Shown here piece after piece: positions 7,983-17,817 of a stretch of DNA of 64,000 nt (its first letter is position 1; each line of letters starts with the position of its first letter). A program made the translations under genes and the position numbers. The stretch is from G963676095 sp963676095 (GTDB lineage: Bacteria > Bacteroidota > Bacteroidia > Bacteroidales > Prolixibacteraceae), in contig OY781040.1 in NCBI GenBank assembly GCA_963676095.1, forward strand, positions 62,001-126,000. The letters are read 5' to 3'. Under the pieces are notes generated by a model. It was not told the origin of the DNA. It did not search any database and saw only the letters and a list, made by a program, of their open reading frames with translations.

Positions 7983-10217
7983 TTAATCTGATTCGTGAAA
8001 TTCTTCATAAGCCTGTAACACGGTTAAATGAGAAATTAAATATGCCAGAGAACTTTCAGCGCCCTGATTACGGTTCACCCCATAACTTTCAAAACCATCA
8101 CAACATCCGTTCGTCTCAAAATCATAGAGGCTCATTCTTAAGTCATTTTCTCCCAGAAACCACAGGAATGAGGTATAAAGTTTATTAAGGTATTCTTTAT
8201 CCTTTGTCAGATGAAAGGCCTGATGATACATTAAGACCATAGCCATGGCATCGATCGGTTGTTGGGCGAAAACAGAGCGTTCACCAGCTTTTTTATACCA
8301 TTTTTCATTTCCAATAACTGACAAGTAATTATCAATCATTGTATGTTTTGTCAGGAAATTCATGGATTCGATGGCAATCTTTGTTATTTTTTCATCATGC
8401 AGTATTTCTGCAGAGTGCAAAAGAGCCAGAGGTAAAATACCATTATCGTAAGCAAGCAGGGATTCAAACCATTTCCAGTCCGGAGATTCGTTTTCCTCAT
8501 ATTGTTTGATCAGTATGAAAGCCAGGTTACGCAATCGTTCGGTCATTGAATCATCAGCCATGTTGCTTCGCAGATAATAGCTTATCCCAATCATGGTATT
8601 AGCGATTCCTCTGATGGACTTTAAACTTTCGAAATTGGGAGATGCATTAAAAAATACCAATTTGCCTGTCTGATAATAGGCATCACTGGGTGCATTACCC
8701 AGTAAATAACCCAAAGCCCATATGGTCCGGCCAAAAGAATCTTCGGAACCCACTTCATCCAGAAAGTTTCTGCTAAAACTTAAAAAATTACGAAAGGTCC
8801 CATCCTCATTCTGCATGTAATGGATATAGCTTAAATAGATGGGAGACAATTCAAGAGCCCTGGTATCTTTTATTTGCCTGTAGGCCATTAATGCCATCAG
8901 CAAAGCCCTGCTGTTATCATCCAGGCAATAGCCTTCCTTTAAATTCGGAATGCCAAATTTGGCGTGCTGAATAATGCCTGTATCATCTGTCAGGCGGTTA
9001 ATATGCGTTAATGAAAACGGAGGTAAAATAAGTAAATCCATGATTGTATCCTTAATAGCTACATCATGTTTTTCCTTAAGTATATTTTCGGCAACAGCCA
9101 CATATTTCTCACCCGTTTTCGGCCAGGTAATCTGTTGTCCGTAATTATATGCTTTTCTTCTAAGTTCACCGAGCTCGCCGGGATTATCCAGCAACTCTGT
9201 TAAGATAGACGAAAGGCCTTCGTCATCATTAAAGTCAAAAAGCCGCCCCCTCCCGTCTGCGAGCAATTCCTCTGCATGCCAGTATGGCGTTGAAATAACC
9301 GCTGCACCCACTCCAACAGCATAAGAAAGCGTACCGCTCGTAATTTGGGCTTCATTCAGATACGGAGTTATATAAATATCGGAAGCATACAGATATTTGA
9401 ACAAACCTTGCTCATCGATAAATTCATTGAGAAAAATAACATGTTTTTCAAGCTGAAGTTTTTTTACCAGGCGCATCAGAAAAATACGGTATTCTTCACC
9501 GGAATGCCTGATCACATTGGGATGTGTCTTCCCCAAAACGATATAAACCACATTGGGGTGTGTCTCTATTACACGGGGTAAGGCTTTAATAACTGTCTCG
9601 ATACCTTTATTGCGTCCAATAAAACCGAAAGTCAGCAATATTTTTTTACTTTCGAGCTTAAACTCCTTTTTCGTTTTTTCCGGGTTAAAATGAATATCCG
9701 GCACTCCATGTTCGACAAAAACGATTTTTTCTTCCGGCACATTGTAAATATTTATCAGGAATTCAATCGCCTTCCGGCTCATCACGACTATTTTATGCGC
9801 CATCTTGCATATTTCCTGCAAAATAGCTTTCTCATTGTATGAAGGTTTTTTAAGGATGGTATGTAAGGTTACGATAAGTGGCATTTCCAACCGGTGAAGC
9901 AGCGGGAGTATATAAACGCCGCTTTGCCCTCCGAAAATGCCAAACTCATGCTCAAGGATACAAAGGTCGGCACCACTTAGATTGATGTACTTGACAGCCT
10001 GCAAATAATCTTCCTGGCGTTCCTGTCTGATCGTTAACTTCACTTCTTCCGGATATTGATAGGTAAGTCCGTTATCATTTAGCGCAACAACAATACCTTC
10101 ATTCCGGTTTTGCTGATTTATGTCGCCAGCCAACATTGATTTGAACAGGTTATTCGTAAAAGTTCCAATGCCGCATTCGCGGGGTGTATATGTACTAATA
10201 AATACTAATTTCATCAA
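7983..10217 (-). CDS. GT4-type glycosyltransferase with C-terminal helical domain
   Basis: A 744-residue cytoplasmic protein. Residues about 2-385 are a GT-B glycosyltransferase: STYTPRECGIGTFTNNL at the start, ILLTFGFIGRNKGIETVIKA for the donor-domain entrance, and SGTLSYAVGVGAAVISTPY for the nucleotide-sugar region. Residues about 390-744 are a second, largely alpha-helical domain (DDNSRALLMALMAYR, EDSFGRTIWALGYLLG, NGILPLALLHSAEIL) reminiscent of alpha/alpha-barrel glycan-processing folds. This two-domain layout recurs in Bacteroidota, frequently beside GH130 genes, and may act on mannose-containing glycans; the substrate is inferred only from that context. A remnant like GH130 lies at 3666-3839. 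The second Met (codon 2) is an equally good start. Confidence 0.85.
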   Translation of the reverse strand: MMKLVFISTYTPRECGIGTFTNNLFKSMLAGDINQQNRNEGIVVALNDNGLTYQYPEEVKLTIRQERQEDYLQAVKYINLSGADLCILEHEFGIFGGQSGVYILPLLHRLEMPLIVTLHTILKKPSYNEKAILQEICKMAHKIVVMSRKAIEFLINIYNVPEEKIVFVEHGVPDIHFNPEKTKKEFKLESKKILLTFGFIGRNKGIETVIKALPRVIETHPNVVYIVLGKTHPNVIRHSGEEYRIFLMRLVKKLQLEKHVIFLNEFIDEQGLFKYLYASDIYITPYLNEAQITSGTLSYAVGVGAAVISTPYWHAEELLADGRGRLFDFNDDEGLSSILTELLDNPGELGELRRKAYNYGQQITWPKTGEKYVAVAENILKEKHDVAIKDTIMDLLILPPFSLTHINRLTDDTGIIQHAKFGIPNLKEGYCLDDNSRALLMALMAYRQIKDTRALELSPIYLSYIHYMQNEDGTFRNFLSFSRNFLDEVGSEDSFGRTIWALGYLLGNAPSDAYYQTGKLVFFNASPNFESLKSIRGIANTMIGISYYLRSNMADDSMTERLRNLAFILIKQYEENESPDWKWFESLLAYDNGILPLALLHSAEILHDEKITKIAIESMNFLTKHTMIDNYLSVIGNEKWYKKAGERSVFAQQPIDAMAMVLMYHQAFHLTKDKEYLNKLYTSFLWFLGENDLRMSLYDFETNGCCDGFESYGVNRNQGAESSLAYLISHLTVLQAYEEFHESD

Positions 10218-10293
10218 AAAAACTTAATTAACATACTATAATTCAATGTTATGTGTGTCAAAATTATTTTTGTTCTGGTCGTTTCACATGGAC

Positions 10294-10416
10294 TTACAAT
10301 CTGGACTGCTGATTTTTTTCTTCGCGTTTTGCTGCTTTTGCCGCTCTTTTTTCTTTCAGGTTTTTGACAGGCACTTTTTTATTATTTTTTGATTTTCCTT
10401 CTTTTTCTTTAGACAT
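10294..10416 (-). CDS. Small lysine-rich basic protein (40 residues)
   Basis: An ATG at 10416 opens a 40-codon frame (MSKEKEGKSKNNKKVPVKNL and then KEKRAAKAAKREEKNQQSRL) ending at TAA 10294. Similar tiny KEKRAxKxAKR proteins are common in Bacteroidota, often near stress genes, and have no known function; nucleic-acid binding is plausible from the charge. It lies 31 bp downstream of the cupin gene on the same strand, so the two may share a transcript. Confidence 0.6.
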   Translation of the reverse strand: MSKEKEGKSKNNKKVPVKNLKEKRAAKAAKREEKNQQSRL

Positions 10417-10447
10417 GGTCCGTATTTTTTAGATTAAATTAAACGTT

Positions 10448-10798
10448 TCAGATCGTATTGTCTTCATAACCGCTTTTAATGACCGTCGAGATCATTTTAA
10501 ACCGTTCATTTGCTTTGATCATATTAGGCGTATGTGCCGGAACTATTATTGCCTGTCCTGGTTGAAGCAGATTGGATTTATCATCAATAACGACTTCTGC
10601 TATCCCTTCGATAACCTGGATAAAGGTATCGAATGGAGAAATCTTATCTGCCAGAACTTTCCCTGTATCACAAGCTACAATACAAATATTCCCGGTTGTT
10701 TTTCGGACAATAATCTCGCGTGCCACTGCCCCGGGAATATATTCAACCATCCCGATCAGAATATATGGTTTAGACTTTTCAATTTCAGAATGTTGCAT
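10448..10798 (-). CDS. Cupin-domain protein
   Basis: A 116-residue single-domain beta-barrel protein. The cupin core is visible as the motif-1-like region IVACDTGKVLADKISPFDTFIQVIEG and motif 2 (LQPGQAIIVPAHTPNMIKA). The metal-binding His set of motif 1 is poorly conserved (no HxH), so it may not bind metal. Small cupins of this form often follow stress or sensory genes; the reaction or ligand is unknown. A fragment of a close relative is at 49980-50150, sharing the ending (KANERFKMIST and IKSGYE). Confidence 0.8.
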   Translation of the reverse strand: MQHSEIEKSKPYILIGMVEYIPGAVAREIIVRKTTGNICIVACDTGKVLADKISPFDTFIQVIEGIAEVVIDDKSNLLQPGQAIIVPAHTPNMIKANERFKMISTVIKSGYEDNTI

Positions 10799-10904
10799 TT
10801 TATTTTGGGTATCTGGTTCAAAAAGGACAGACTTCCGGGATAATGAAAGTCAGACCATGATAGATACTGATTTTCGTTATTCCGGAAGACCTATGCTCTA
10901 AAAA

Positions 10905-12392
10905 TTACCTGTTGCTTAATCCATATACTTTTCTAAAGTGATAGCCGTAAACGGTATAAGTGACAGCATCGATGATTAATCCGGGACGATTAAAAATGGT
11001 CCAGATGATTAATTTCCAGTATTCGCTTCTCCCTCTGTTCAGAAAGCCAATAATAAAAACAGATTTCAGAAAGCCTTTCAGGATCGGGAAACTGATTTTT
11101 GCGCACCGTTTCCCTTTTTTGTTGTAATTCAACAACAACTGACGTACCCTTTTATAATAAGGGCGTGTTGAATAGATATCATGAATGATTTTTTTATATC
11201 CTCTCTGCAGATCATCATAATTCATCCGGGGAATAAAGTTCATGGACAAATCCGTGTTATTCCCGGTCGCTTCCGTGGTTAACCTGTTTTCTTCCTTTAG
11301 TTGCTGGTACAGTTTCGTGTTTTTAGGTGCATTTAAGAGTCCCACCATAGCCGAAACAATACCGCTTTTCTGAATAAAATCGATCTGGCGCTGGAAAACA
11401 GTATGTGTATCGCTGTCGAACCCCACGATAAATCCTCCGGAAACCTGGAGGCCTGCCTTTTGTATTTTTTTTATGCTCCCAATCAGGTCGCGGTTCCTGT
11501 TTTGTATTTTATTGCAATATTTCAGGGATTCTTCTGCCGGGGTTTCAATGCCGATGAAGGTCGAGTTAAATCCTGTTTCGGCCAGCAGGGACATCAATTC
11601 CTCGTCATCAGACAGGTTAACCGATGTTTCTATATTAAAGCTGAACGGATAATCATGCCGTTGCATCCATTCTTTCATTGCCGGAAGCAGATTGCTTTTC
11701 ACTTCATTTTTGTTCCCGATAAAATTATCGTCAACGATAGTGACCGATCCCCTCCATTTGACCTGGTAAAAAAGAGCATCCAGTTCATTAATGATCTGAG
11801 TAGTATTCTTCATTCTGACTTTATGTCCCAGCAGCGATGTTATTTCACAAAAATTGCAGGCAAAGGGGCATCCCCGTGAGACCTGGATATTCATGCTGAC
11901 ATAATCTTTCGCCGACAACAGCTGAAAATCGGGAACCGGGGTTGTTGTAATATCTGCATATTCATCTGTTTTATAAAGATTTTGAGGATGACCATCGCTC
12001 AGATCTTTTAGGAAAAGAGGAAGCGTGATCTCGGCTTCATTCAGGATAAAATGATCGATCATGGGATAGTTTTTATATTCCTGGGTGAAAAGGGGACCGC
12101 CTGCCACAATCTTTTTATTGTGCTTTTTACATGCAGCAAGGATTCTGTCCACTGATTCTTTTTGGATGTACATGGCACTTATAAAAATATAATCGGCCCA
12201 TTTTACATCATTTTCAGGGAGGACTGTAATATTCAGATCTACCAATTTTTTTTGCCACGTTGCAGGGAGCATAGCCGATACTGTGATCAATCCGAGCGGA
12301 GGTACCGCCGCCTTTTTGGAGATGAACTTCAGGGCATGTTTGAATCCCCAAAAGGAATCAGGGCATTGCGGATAAATTAACAGGATATTCAT
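10905..12392 (-). CDS. B12-binding-type radical SAM protein (DUF4070-like)
   Basis: A 495-residue protein. Residues about 1-150 form a cobalamin-binding-like Rossmann domain (MNILLIYPQCPDSFWGFK, PPLGLITVSAMLP), though the DxHxxG cobalamin ligand motif is not evident. The radical SAM core follows with the cluster-binding cysteines in CPFACNFC (Cys175, 179, 182) and the later GFIVGFDSDT. About 400-495 resemble the extra C-terminal DUF4070 segment seen in hopanoid- and lipid-modifying relatives. It probably performs a radical methylation or rearrangement of a lipid or natural-product substrate; which one is unknown. A single minus-strand gene, 107 bp upstream of the cupin. Confidence 0.88.
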   Translation of the reverse strand: MNILLIYPQCPDSFWGFKHALKFISKKAAVPPLGLITVSAMLPATWQKKLVDLNITVLPENDVKWADYIFISAMYIQKESVDRILAACKKHNKKIVAGGPLFTQEYKNYPMIDHFILNEAEITLPLFLKDLSDGHPQNLYKTDEYADITTTPVPDFQLLSAKDYVSMNIQVSRGCPFACNFCEITSLLGHKVRMKNTTQIINELDALFYQVKWRGSVTIVDDNFIGNKNEVKSNLLPAMKEWMQRHDYPFSFNIETSVNLSDDEELMSLLAETGFNSTFIGIETPAEESLKYCNKIQNRNRDLIGSIKKIQKAGLQVSGGFIVGFDSDTHTVFQRQIDFIQKSGIVSAMVGLLNAPKNTKLYQQLKEENRLTTEATGNNTDLSMNFIPRMNYDDLQRGYKKIIHDIYSTRPYYKRVRQLLLNYNKKGKRCAKISFPILKGFLKSVFIIGFLNRGRSEYWKLIIWTIFNRPGLIIDAVTYTVYGYHFRKVYGLSNR

Positions 12393-12938
12393 TTCTTGTT
12401 TTTTTTAATTTCAGGATGTAAATCAAAACGATTACTCCTGTGGAATCTTTACTTTTTCATCCAGATCATTCACTGAACACATATAAAACCCGTTAATAGA
12501 TCAACCATATTCTTCTTTGGGGCCGGGCCCTTTAAGAAATCCCTGATGATCTTTCGACCTTAAATGCTTGAACTGGAATGAAAATCGTATATCGGAAATA
12601 GATCTTTGTCTGATGATTCGGAATTTTTTACTGACGATTATACAGCATACAGGATCACATATGCTTACAGTGGATTAATCCTGTCAATACAAACAAAAAA
12701 ATACACAGAGGCCTGTGAATATCAAATGAGATCTGGTATCGGGAATTTGGCCATTGTCCGGTAATTTTAGATTAAGTCTCGCCGAATAAAAGAAGAAACG
12801 ATATTGCCAGAAATTAAGATCTTTCAGCAGGCAAAACCAAAAAATAAAAATTTTCTGATTTATATAATTTACCGGGGTTAAAGATATGGAACTATCCGTA
12901 TTTTTCTCTTACAGAATTATTGATCATTTTTACATAAT
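12393..12938. other. Intergenic stretch between the radical SAM and AraC genes
   Basis: About 545 bp with no open frame of interest and no repeat shared with the rest of the window. It holds the upstream region of the radical SAM gene (right part of the transcript start) and the 3' side of the AraC gene. Confidence 0.4.
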
Positions 12939-13499
12939 TCACACATTTTCGAGCGTATCACGCCGCTTATTCTTGAGTTTTTTAAAGTGAGAGGGCGTTA
13001 ATCCCGTAAATTTCTTGAATTGGTTTGACAAGTGTGACACACTGCTGTAATGCATTTTATAGGCAATTTCAGTAAGATTTAGCTCGTCATACACAATGAG
13101 CTCTTTGACCTTTTCAATTTTGTGGGTCAGATAAAATTTTTCGATGGTAATTCCTTTAACTTCAGAAAAAAGATTGGCGAGATACGTATAATCATAGTTG
13201 AGTTTTTCGCTAAGGTAATCCGAAAGGTTCATCTTAATTTGCTCTTCCGAATAATGGACCAATTCGATAACAGCACTTTTAATTTTCTCGACCAGAATGC
13301 TTTTTTTATCATCCATCAGGAGCAGACCTATTTTTTTAAAGTCAATATCCAACTGTTTCAACTGTTCCGGCCCCGGATCATCAATGATGTCTGCTTCACC
13401 GATTTTTACATTACGATAGCGTATCCCGTTCTTTTCCAATTCAGCCTTTACTGCCATTTGGCAGCGGATACAAACCATATTTTTTATATAGAGTTTCAA
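12939..13499 (-). CDS. AraC-family regulator with N-terminal CxxC metal-binding-like segment
   Basis: A 186-residue protein. The start (LYIKNMVCIRCQMAVKAELE) resembles a heavy-metal-associated domain with a CxxC pair at Cys10 and Cys13; it runs to about residue 60. The C-terminal half is an AraC DNA-binding domain with two helix-turn-helix units (YTYLANLFSEVKGITIEKF and LTEIAYKMHYSSVSHLSNQF) and the signature GLTPSHFKKLK. This suggests DNA binding controlled by a metal or thiol state. Proteins of this form occur in Bacteroidota beside copper and silver export genes, but no efflux gene is visible here. The sequence upstream, up to 13869, is gene-free. Confidence 0.8.
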   Translation of the reverse strand: MKLYIKNMVCIRCQMAVKAELEKNGIRYRNVKIGEADIIDDPGPEQLKQLDIDFKKIGLLLMDDKKSILVEKIKSAVIELVHYSEEQIKMNLSDYLSEKLNYDYTYLANLFSEVKGITIEKFYLTHKIEKVKELIVYDELNLTEIAYKMHYSSVSHLSNQFKKFTGLTPSHFKKLKNKRRDTLENV

Positions 13500-13869
13500 T
13501 ATTACTTAGATTACCGGATTAAGGTACAAGTTACTTTTTATCAATGCAAGATCATCTCAAGAACTTCGCGCCGGCCCTCTGCCCTGCTCAATTAAATTTT
13601 ACGTCTTTATAGCCCGAATTTACAAAAGATCATCTTAATTAGCAATTCAATTCTTTTATGTAACCAGTTGTTTTTTTCTATTGTTAGTTGGGTTTCCGGT
13701 CTCTTTGCAAGTCATTCGTTTATGGGCTGTATGCCAACATGCTGAGGAGGGGCTCTCTCGCGTAACACTTTTTGTTATTCTCCTGGCAACTGAATTTTTC
13801 AATGTTGCATCGGATGGGCATATATTGCTCCGTTGTTTTGTGGTATTTCCTATTTTTTATTAACCCCAT
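13500..13869. other. Intergenic stretch, no supported gene
   Basis: Some short open frames exist on the plus strand (13681-14050), but they partly overlap the MBL-fold gene and look like chance frames. I see no repeat or structured element here. Confidence 0.4.
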
Positions 13870-14718
13870 TTATTCATCGAATATTCTACTTTCTAACTCT
13901 TTATTAAAGAAAACAATCCGGGGTTTTATCCCGTTGAATTGTTCCGAGTCCAATTCTTTGGCAGGTTTTGTCCCATGCATAAAAATGACCGTCTTTGCCT
14001 TTAAATCCTTTTTTAGGATATTGAAGGAAACCGAATCCCAGTCAAAATAGCCTAGGTAGGTTATATCGATGGGGCAATCGATATTTTTTAAAGCTTTTTC
14101 ATTTATCTTGAGACAACCATCCCCCTGGTGAAATACATTCTTCTTGTTAAAATGAATAACATACCCAAAATTCTCTGTTTTCTCATAATCGGTGTAATCC
14201 GAATAATTTACCCCCTCAAGGCTCCGGTCTGTCCCGTGTTGCATTCGTATTGCCGTAACTGAAATATTATTTATTCTTATACTTTTCGATTCATTTACAG
14301 ATAAGTCCGGACTAATAATTTGTGATTCAATTTTGACAAAATGGCTACAGGAATCTTTCATTTGCTTATAAACCTGCAAAGGACAAATCATTTTAGCGTT
14401 GCTGTTATTTACAAGGAATTTTTCTGCCAGTTTAGCGTTAAAGTGGTCTCCATGTACATGGGTAATCAGAAGCAGATCGATCTTGTCGAATGGAGGATTT
14501 CCTTCTACAATATTTTTTCTGACCTCATTGGATGGTAAATAAAAGAAGCCTCCATACTCAGTTCCCAAAGGGTCAATGAGTACTTTCGATTTGCCACTCT
14601 CGTATAAAAATCCGCAATTTGCCAAATAAGTAATTTTTAACGCCTTTTTCTGATTTACAAATCCACAACACAAAGCGACAATCAGTACCAACCAATAAAA
14701 TTTACCAAACTTTCCCAT
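13870..14718 (-). CDS. Exported MBL-fold metallo-hydrolase
   Basis: A 282-residue protein with a signal peptide (FYWLVLIVALCCGFV, about 8-22). The metallo-beta-lactamase-fold motif THVHGDHF supplies His87, His89, Asp91 and His92; RMQHGTD and VFHQGDGC give later metal ligands, and VIFMHGT is near the end. This subgroup (UlaG/'MBL fold metallo-hydrolase' type) is diverse, and the substrate is unknown. The signal peptide places it in the periplasm; Cys17 and Cys18 do not form a clean lipobox. Stands alone on the minus strand. Confidence 0.82.
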   Translation of the reverse strand: MGKFGKFYWLVLIVALCCGFVNQKKALKITYLANCGFLYESGKSKVLIDPLGTEYGGFFYLPSNEVRKNIVEGNPPFDKIDLLLITHVHGDHFNAKLAEKFLVNNSNAKMICPLQVYKQMKDSCSHFVKIESQIISPDLSVNESKSIRINNISVTAIRMQHGTDRSLEGVNYSDYTDYEKTENFGYVIHFNKKNVFHQGDGCLKINEKALKNIDCPIDITYLGYFDWDSVSFNILKKDLKAKTVIFMHGTKPAKELDSEQFNGIKPRIVFFNKELESRIFDE

Positions 14719-15002
14719 AATATTTTTTTAAGCCATTCATCCCTGTACCCAGAATATGACTACTATTAACTAAGGCTAAACGACCAAAACCATACCAAAA
14801 GCACAACAAACAAATGCACAACGTATTACTTTCATAGGATCTGTTTTTTTGTCAAACAATTTTACATTCAGTGTATGATTATTTACCAGTTTATGCAGAA
14901 TCAAAGGATCTATCAGCAAATACAAAAACAATAACAACGCCTACGGGCAACAGGCATTGGTCCTGTTCATCAGTTACTCCATGATCACTGTTATATGCTC
15001 CA

Positions 15003-15279
15003 ATGAGTTTTGATGAGCGCATTCAGAAGCTTGGAGAAGTATCACGGGGTTGGCTCAACTATTTCCGGATGGCCAGTATTCAGGTCAATCTGAAGGACGT
15101 TGACGGGTGGCCCAGAAATCGTCTGAGGTATTTGCAACGGGCACTATTGGAGGACCGACTGTTAAAAGTTTGTCCGGTGGGCATTTTGGCCGAAAGGGTG
15201 GAGCGAAGTCCGCGTACGTACATTTGTGTAAAAGCCTCTCCCTGTCAGTATTTACTACTGGCGGGGCGGGCTACTCGAT
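15003..15279 (+). mobile_element. Group II intron 3' fragment A (maturase remnant plus intron end)
   Basis: Codons from 15003 read FDERIQKLGEVSRGWLNYFR and then QVNLKDVDGW, the maturase domain of group II intron reverse transcriptases. The frame then jumps, by internal deletion, to the intron's 3' RNA region: a degenerate GTCCGGTGGGCATTTTGG, the GTACGTAC stretch and CCCTGTCAG, ending CTACTCGAT at 15279. Compare the intact-looking ends at 24018 and 63044. Confidence 0.75.
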
Positions 15280-15302
15280 TATGGGTTCGTACTTTTTAAT
15301 TT

Positions 15303-16802
15303 TTATTTTGAAAGCTCATCCAAAATCTTTTTCCCATTTTCATTATCAGGATTAAGTTCAACCGATTTTTTATACATTCGTATAGCTTCTTCCTTTTGTC
15401 CATTTTCTAAAAGTGCCTCTCCATAGCTATCATAAACATTCCAGCTATGTGGATATAATTCGGTATTTTCTCTAAAAGTTTCAAGCGCTTCATTCAGTTT
15501 ATCGTTGTTCATTAAGTCATACCCAAGACTATTAAATTCACCTTCGTTAAATAAGTAATGGACGGTATCCGTTTTTAATTTTTTTATTGTCTCCGTTGCA
15601 GCCTCTATTCCCAGGGTTACCAGTATCTTTCCATATTCCTTAGCGGCACTTTTTCCGTAAGGTTTTAATTGTTTACCATTTAAAACTTTTAAAACATCTC
15701 TTGCAATATCATCAGTTTCATTCTGTGTATTATCAATTAATACAATTGTTTGTTGTTTTGAAATATTCCGTAATAAGGTGGAGCGAAGTCCAATGCCACC
15801 CCCGCTTGCCCTAACAACTTTTCCGTAGGTACTATCTTTTTCAATTATCCAACCCAACCCGAATGAAGTATTATTTCTATTACCCGGATTAGGGTTACCA
15901 TTATTGAGTAACACAGGAGTGTATGCTTTTGCTAATATTTTGGATTTTAAAAGATAACCTTTGGCAAGGGCATAATCAAACCTTACTAAATCCCCAACTG
16001 TGCTAATTATTTCCCCAAATCCCTGAAAATTATATGTATGCCAATATTGCGAAATGAACTGGACTGTGTCTGTTTCTATTAGGGAATCTGAATACAAATG
16101 AGGACACCAATAGGTGTTGGCGAGGTTCTCTTTTTCGCTTTTTGTATAATTATAGAATATAACTTTGGGAAAGAAAGTATCTTTCATCTTTGCTGGTTGA
16201 AAGATATATTTTTCCAAATAGTCGTGATATGCAATCCCTGAAACTTTTTCAATTATCAAGGCAAGAAATACATAGTTAATATTGTCATAATTGCAATCAT
16301 CTCCAGGCTGATATAACAATGGTAATTTTAAAAGTGCATACCGAGTTAAAATATCTTTGTTTGTAAATACAGTATCTGGATGCTCTTTTCTTATTGAGTC
16401 AAAGAAATTGTCATACGGTTGTAAGCCGGATGTATGAGATAGCAAATGTTTTATTTTTATAGTTGGATAAGGAAATTCTGGCAGATACTTTTCCACAGGA
16501 TCATTAATATTCAATTTCCCAATTTCATATAATTTAAGAATTGCAGTGGCAGTAAATGTCTTTGTAATAGAAGCTATCGGAAATCTTGAATTTAAGGAAT
16601 TTAGCTTGTTACTTGAAAAATCAGCATATCCGAATGACTTCTCATAAACAATTTTTCCCTTTTCAGCAATTAATACACTGCCATTAAACTGTTTGTTTTT
16701 TGCTAATCCGATAAAAAACAGATCCAGATTGTTATAAACATTTTGAGCATTTATCGATGTGCTAAACATCAATGTAAAAGAGAGAAATCTAATCAATTTC
16801 AT
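15303..16802 (-). CDS. Secreted serine hydrolase (class C beta-lactamase-like) with TPR tail
   Basis: A 499-residue protein with a signal peptide (1-19, ending SINAQ). The penicillin-binding/beta-lactamase fold shows the catalytic SxxK as SITK (Ser78, Lys81) and a YxN-type motif at Tyr172-Asp-Asn174 (CNYDNINYVFLAL). The third motif probably lies near ASGGGIGL. Residues about 430-495 hold a tetratricopeptide pair (NEALETFRENTELYPHSWN and EAIRMYKKSVELNPDNENGK). Such proteins are usually esterases, D-aminopeptidases or peptidoglycan-related hydrolases rather than resistance enzymes. Group II intron debris sits on both sides (15003-15279 and 16855-17050), but the gene looks intact. Confidence 0.88.
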   Translation of the reverse strand: MKLIRFLSFTLMFSTSINAQNVYNNLDLFFIGLAKNKQFNGSVLIAEKGKIVYEKSFGYADFSSNKLNSLNSRFPIASITKTFTATAILKLYEIGKLNINDPVEKYLPEFPYPTIKIKHLLSHTSGLQPYDNFFDSIRKEHPDTVFTNKDILTRYALLKLPLLYQPGDDCNYDNINYVFLALIIEKVSGIAYHDYLEKYIFQPAKMKDTFFPKVIFYNYTKSEKENLANTYWCPHLYSDSLIETDTVQFISQYWHTYNFQGFGEIISTVGDLVRFDYALAKGYLLKSKILAKAYTPVLLNNGNPNPGNRNNTSFGLGWIIEKDSTYGKVVRASGGGIGLRSTLLRNISKQQTIVLIDNTQNETDDIARDVLKVLNGKQLKPYGKSAAKEYGKILVTLGIEAATETIKKLKTDTVHYLFNEGEFNSLGYDLMNNDKLNEALETFRENTELYPHSWNVYDSYGEALLENGQKEEAIRMYKKSVELNPDNENGKKILDELSK

Positions 16803-16854
16803 ATTAAAATTTTATTATTGTTTTCCTCCATCGCATATTTTTAATATGCTTTCT

Positions 16855-17053
16855 TGTCTTTCAAGATGCCACCACCGGTTAGTTTACGCCCCCTAAGAAC
16901 TGTACGCGCCAGTTTCCCGGCATACAGCTCAGGCACTTTTAAGGCTGTTCCGGTGAAGGGAACCCGGCTGTTCTTTCTGCTTTTGTTTAGACATAAATGT
17001 AGTAATTTGTCTGCATTCCCTTGCCAAATCTGCTCTTCATTTTGCGATGTTTC
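16855..17053 (-). mobile_element. Group II intron 3'-end fragment with intact domain V
   Basis: On the minus strand, 16930-16897 is a 34-nt domain V (GAGCTGTATGCCGGGAAAC then TGGCGCGTACAGTTC), matching the canonical length, the AGC triad and the GAAA tetraloop. It is preceded by a GC-rich domain-IV/V linker and followed by TTAGGGGGC. A related copy with a disrupted domain V is at 62345-62560. No coding part of this intron remains. Confidence 0.65.
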
Positions 17054-17817
17054 TCAGCCAGTTTTATTTGACGGATTGAATCGATCATCATCCCATTTTG
17101 CAGGATTGTTGATGATGTATTCCGAAATGTTTTGACAGGATTGTTCGTCGCGGATAATATGGCCGTGATAGTTGGGTTGAAAAATGATTATCCCGGTTGT
17201 ATTTGGAAATCATCCAATGATGTTCATCAATATAATCAACTATTGGAGAATTTATTGTCAATTTGAAACCACCGGCAAATGACGATATTGATTTTGGTTT
17301 CCGGATGAATGGTAATTGTTGTTGTGATGGTGGTGACGGTGACGGTGGTGGTAGAGACGCACGGCCGTGCGTCTCTACGTGCGCCCCGATATGCGTCCCA
17401 TGCGTTCCGTTTGTTTGCCCTGCGTTTTCGGGATATTGCCCATCCGGTTCACCGTATTTATTTGGTCTATTAATTTCCGGTTTTTCACCGGTTGCCGATT
17501 GTTCGCCCCTGGAATCGCCAAATTCATTGTTTATTCCCGTTCCGGGTTGATCGTTGTTATTATTGTGTCCGCAATATTCATCATTGGTGGTAATTCATGT
17601 GTGCGATCATCCGTATTTTCAATAATACAATGAATATGATTGGGCATAACCATCATTTCATGACACCGTTTGCCGGGATATTTATTTTCAATTTCCCGGT
17701 ACCATTTTTCCACCATCCGACCGGCACCGTTCAATTGCATTTTTTTGTTCTGAATTTGGCCAAACAAACAGGCCCGGTTTCTTACACAGATGGTAATGAA
17801 ATACAATCCTGACTGAA
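17054..17817 (-). pseudogene. RAYT (REP-associated tyrosine transposase), copy 1, decayed
   Basis: A Y1-type HUH transposase. The N-terminal part reads GLYFITICVRNRACLFG and then RMVEKWYREIENKYPGKRC, with the HUH-type motif MVMPNHIHCII intact. The C-terminal part reads FIRKPKSISSFIGGFK and later the catalytic-helix region (FQPNYYDHII, NPAKW, FNPSNK). The frame breaks after THELPP. The coding start before QSGLYF is missing where group II intron sequence is joined (17818). An REP-like palindrome (17351-17378) sits in the linker between the halves. Compared with copy 2 (21136-21934), this copy keeps the catalytic His but lacks a 49-bp palindrome insertion. RAYTs mobilise REP palindromes in other bacteria. 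Confidence 0.75.
17351..17378. repeat. REP-like palindrome inside RAYT copy 1
   Basis: A perfect 28-bp palindrome with arms GTAGAGACGCACGG and CCGTGCGTCTCTAC. The same palindrome is at 21418-21445 in RAYT copy 2. Confidence 0.85.

Noticed and set aside
17263..17633. Cys/Pro-rich plus-strand frames in the RAYT region
   Set aside because: They are antisense to RAYT linker DNA and occur identically in both decayed copies.
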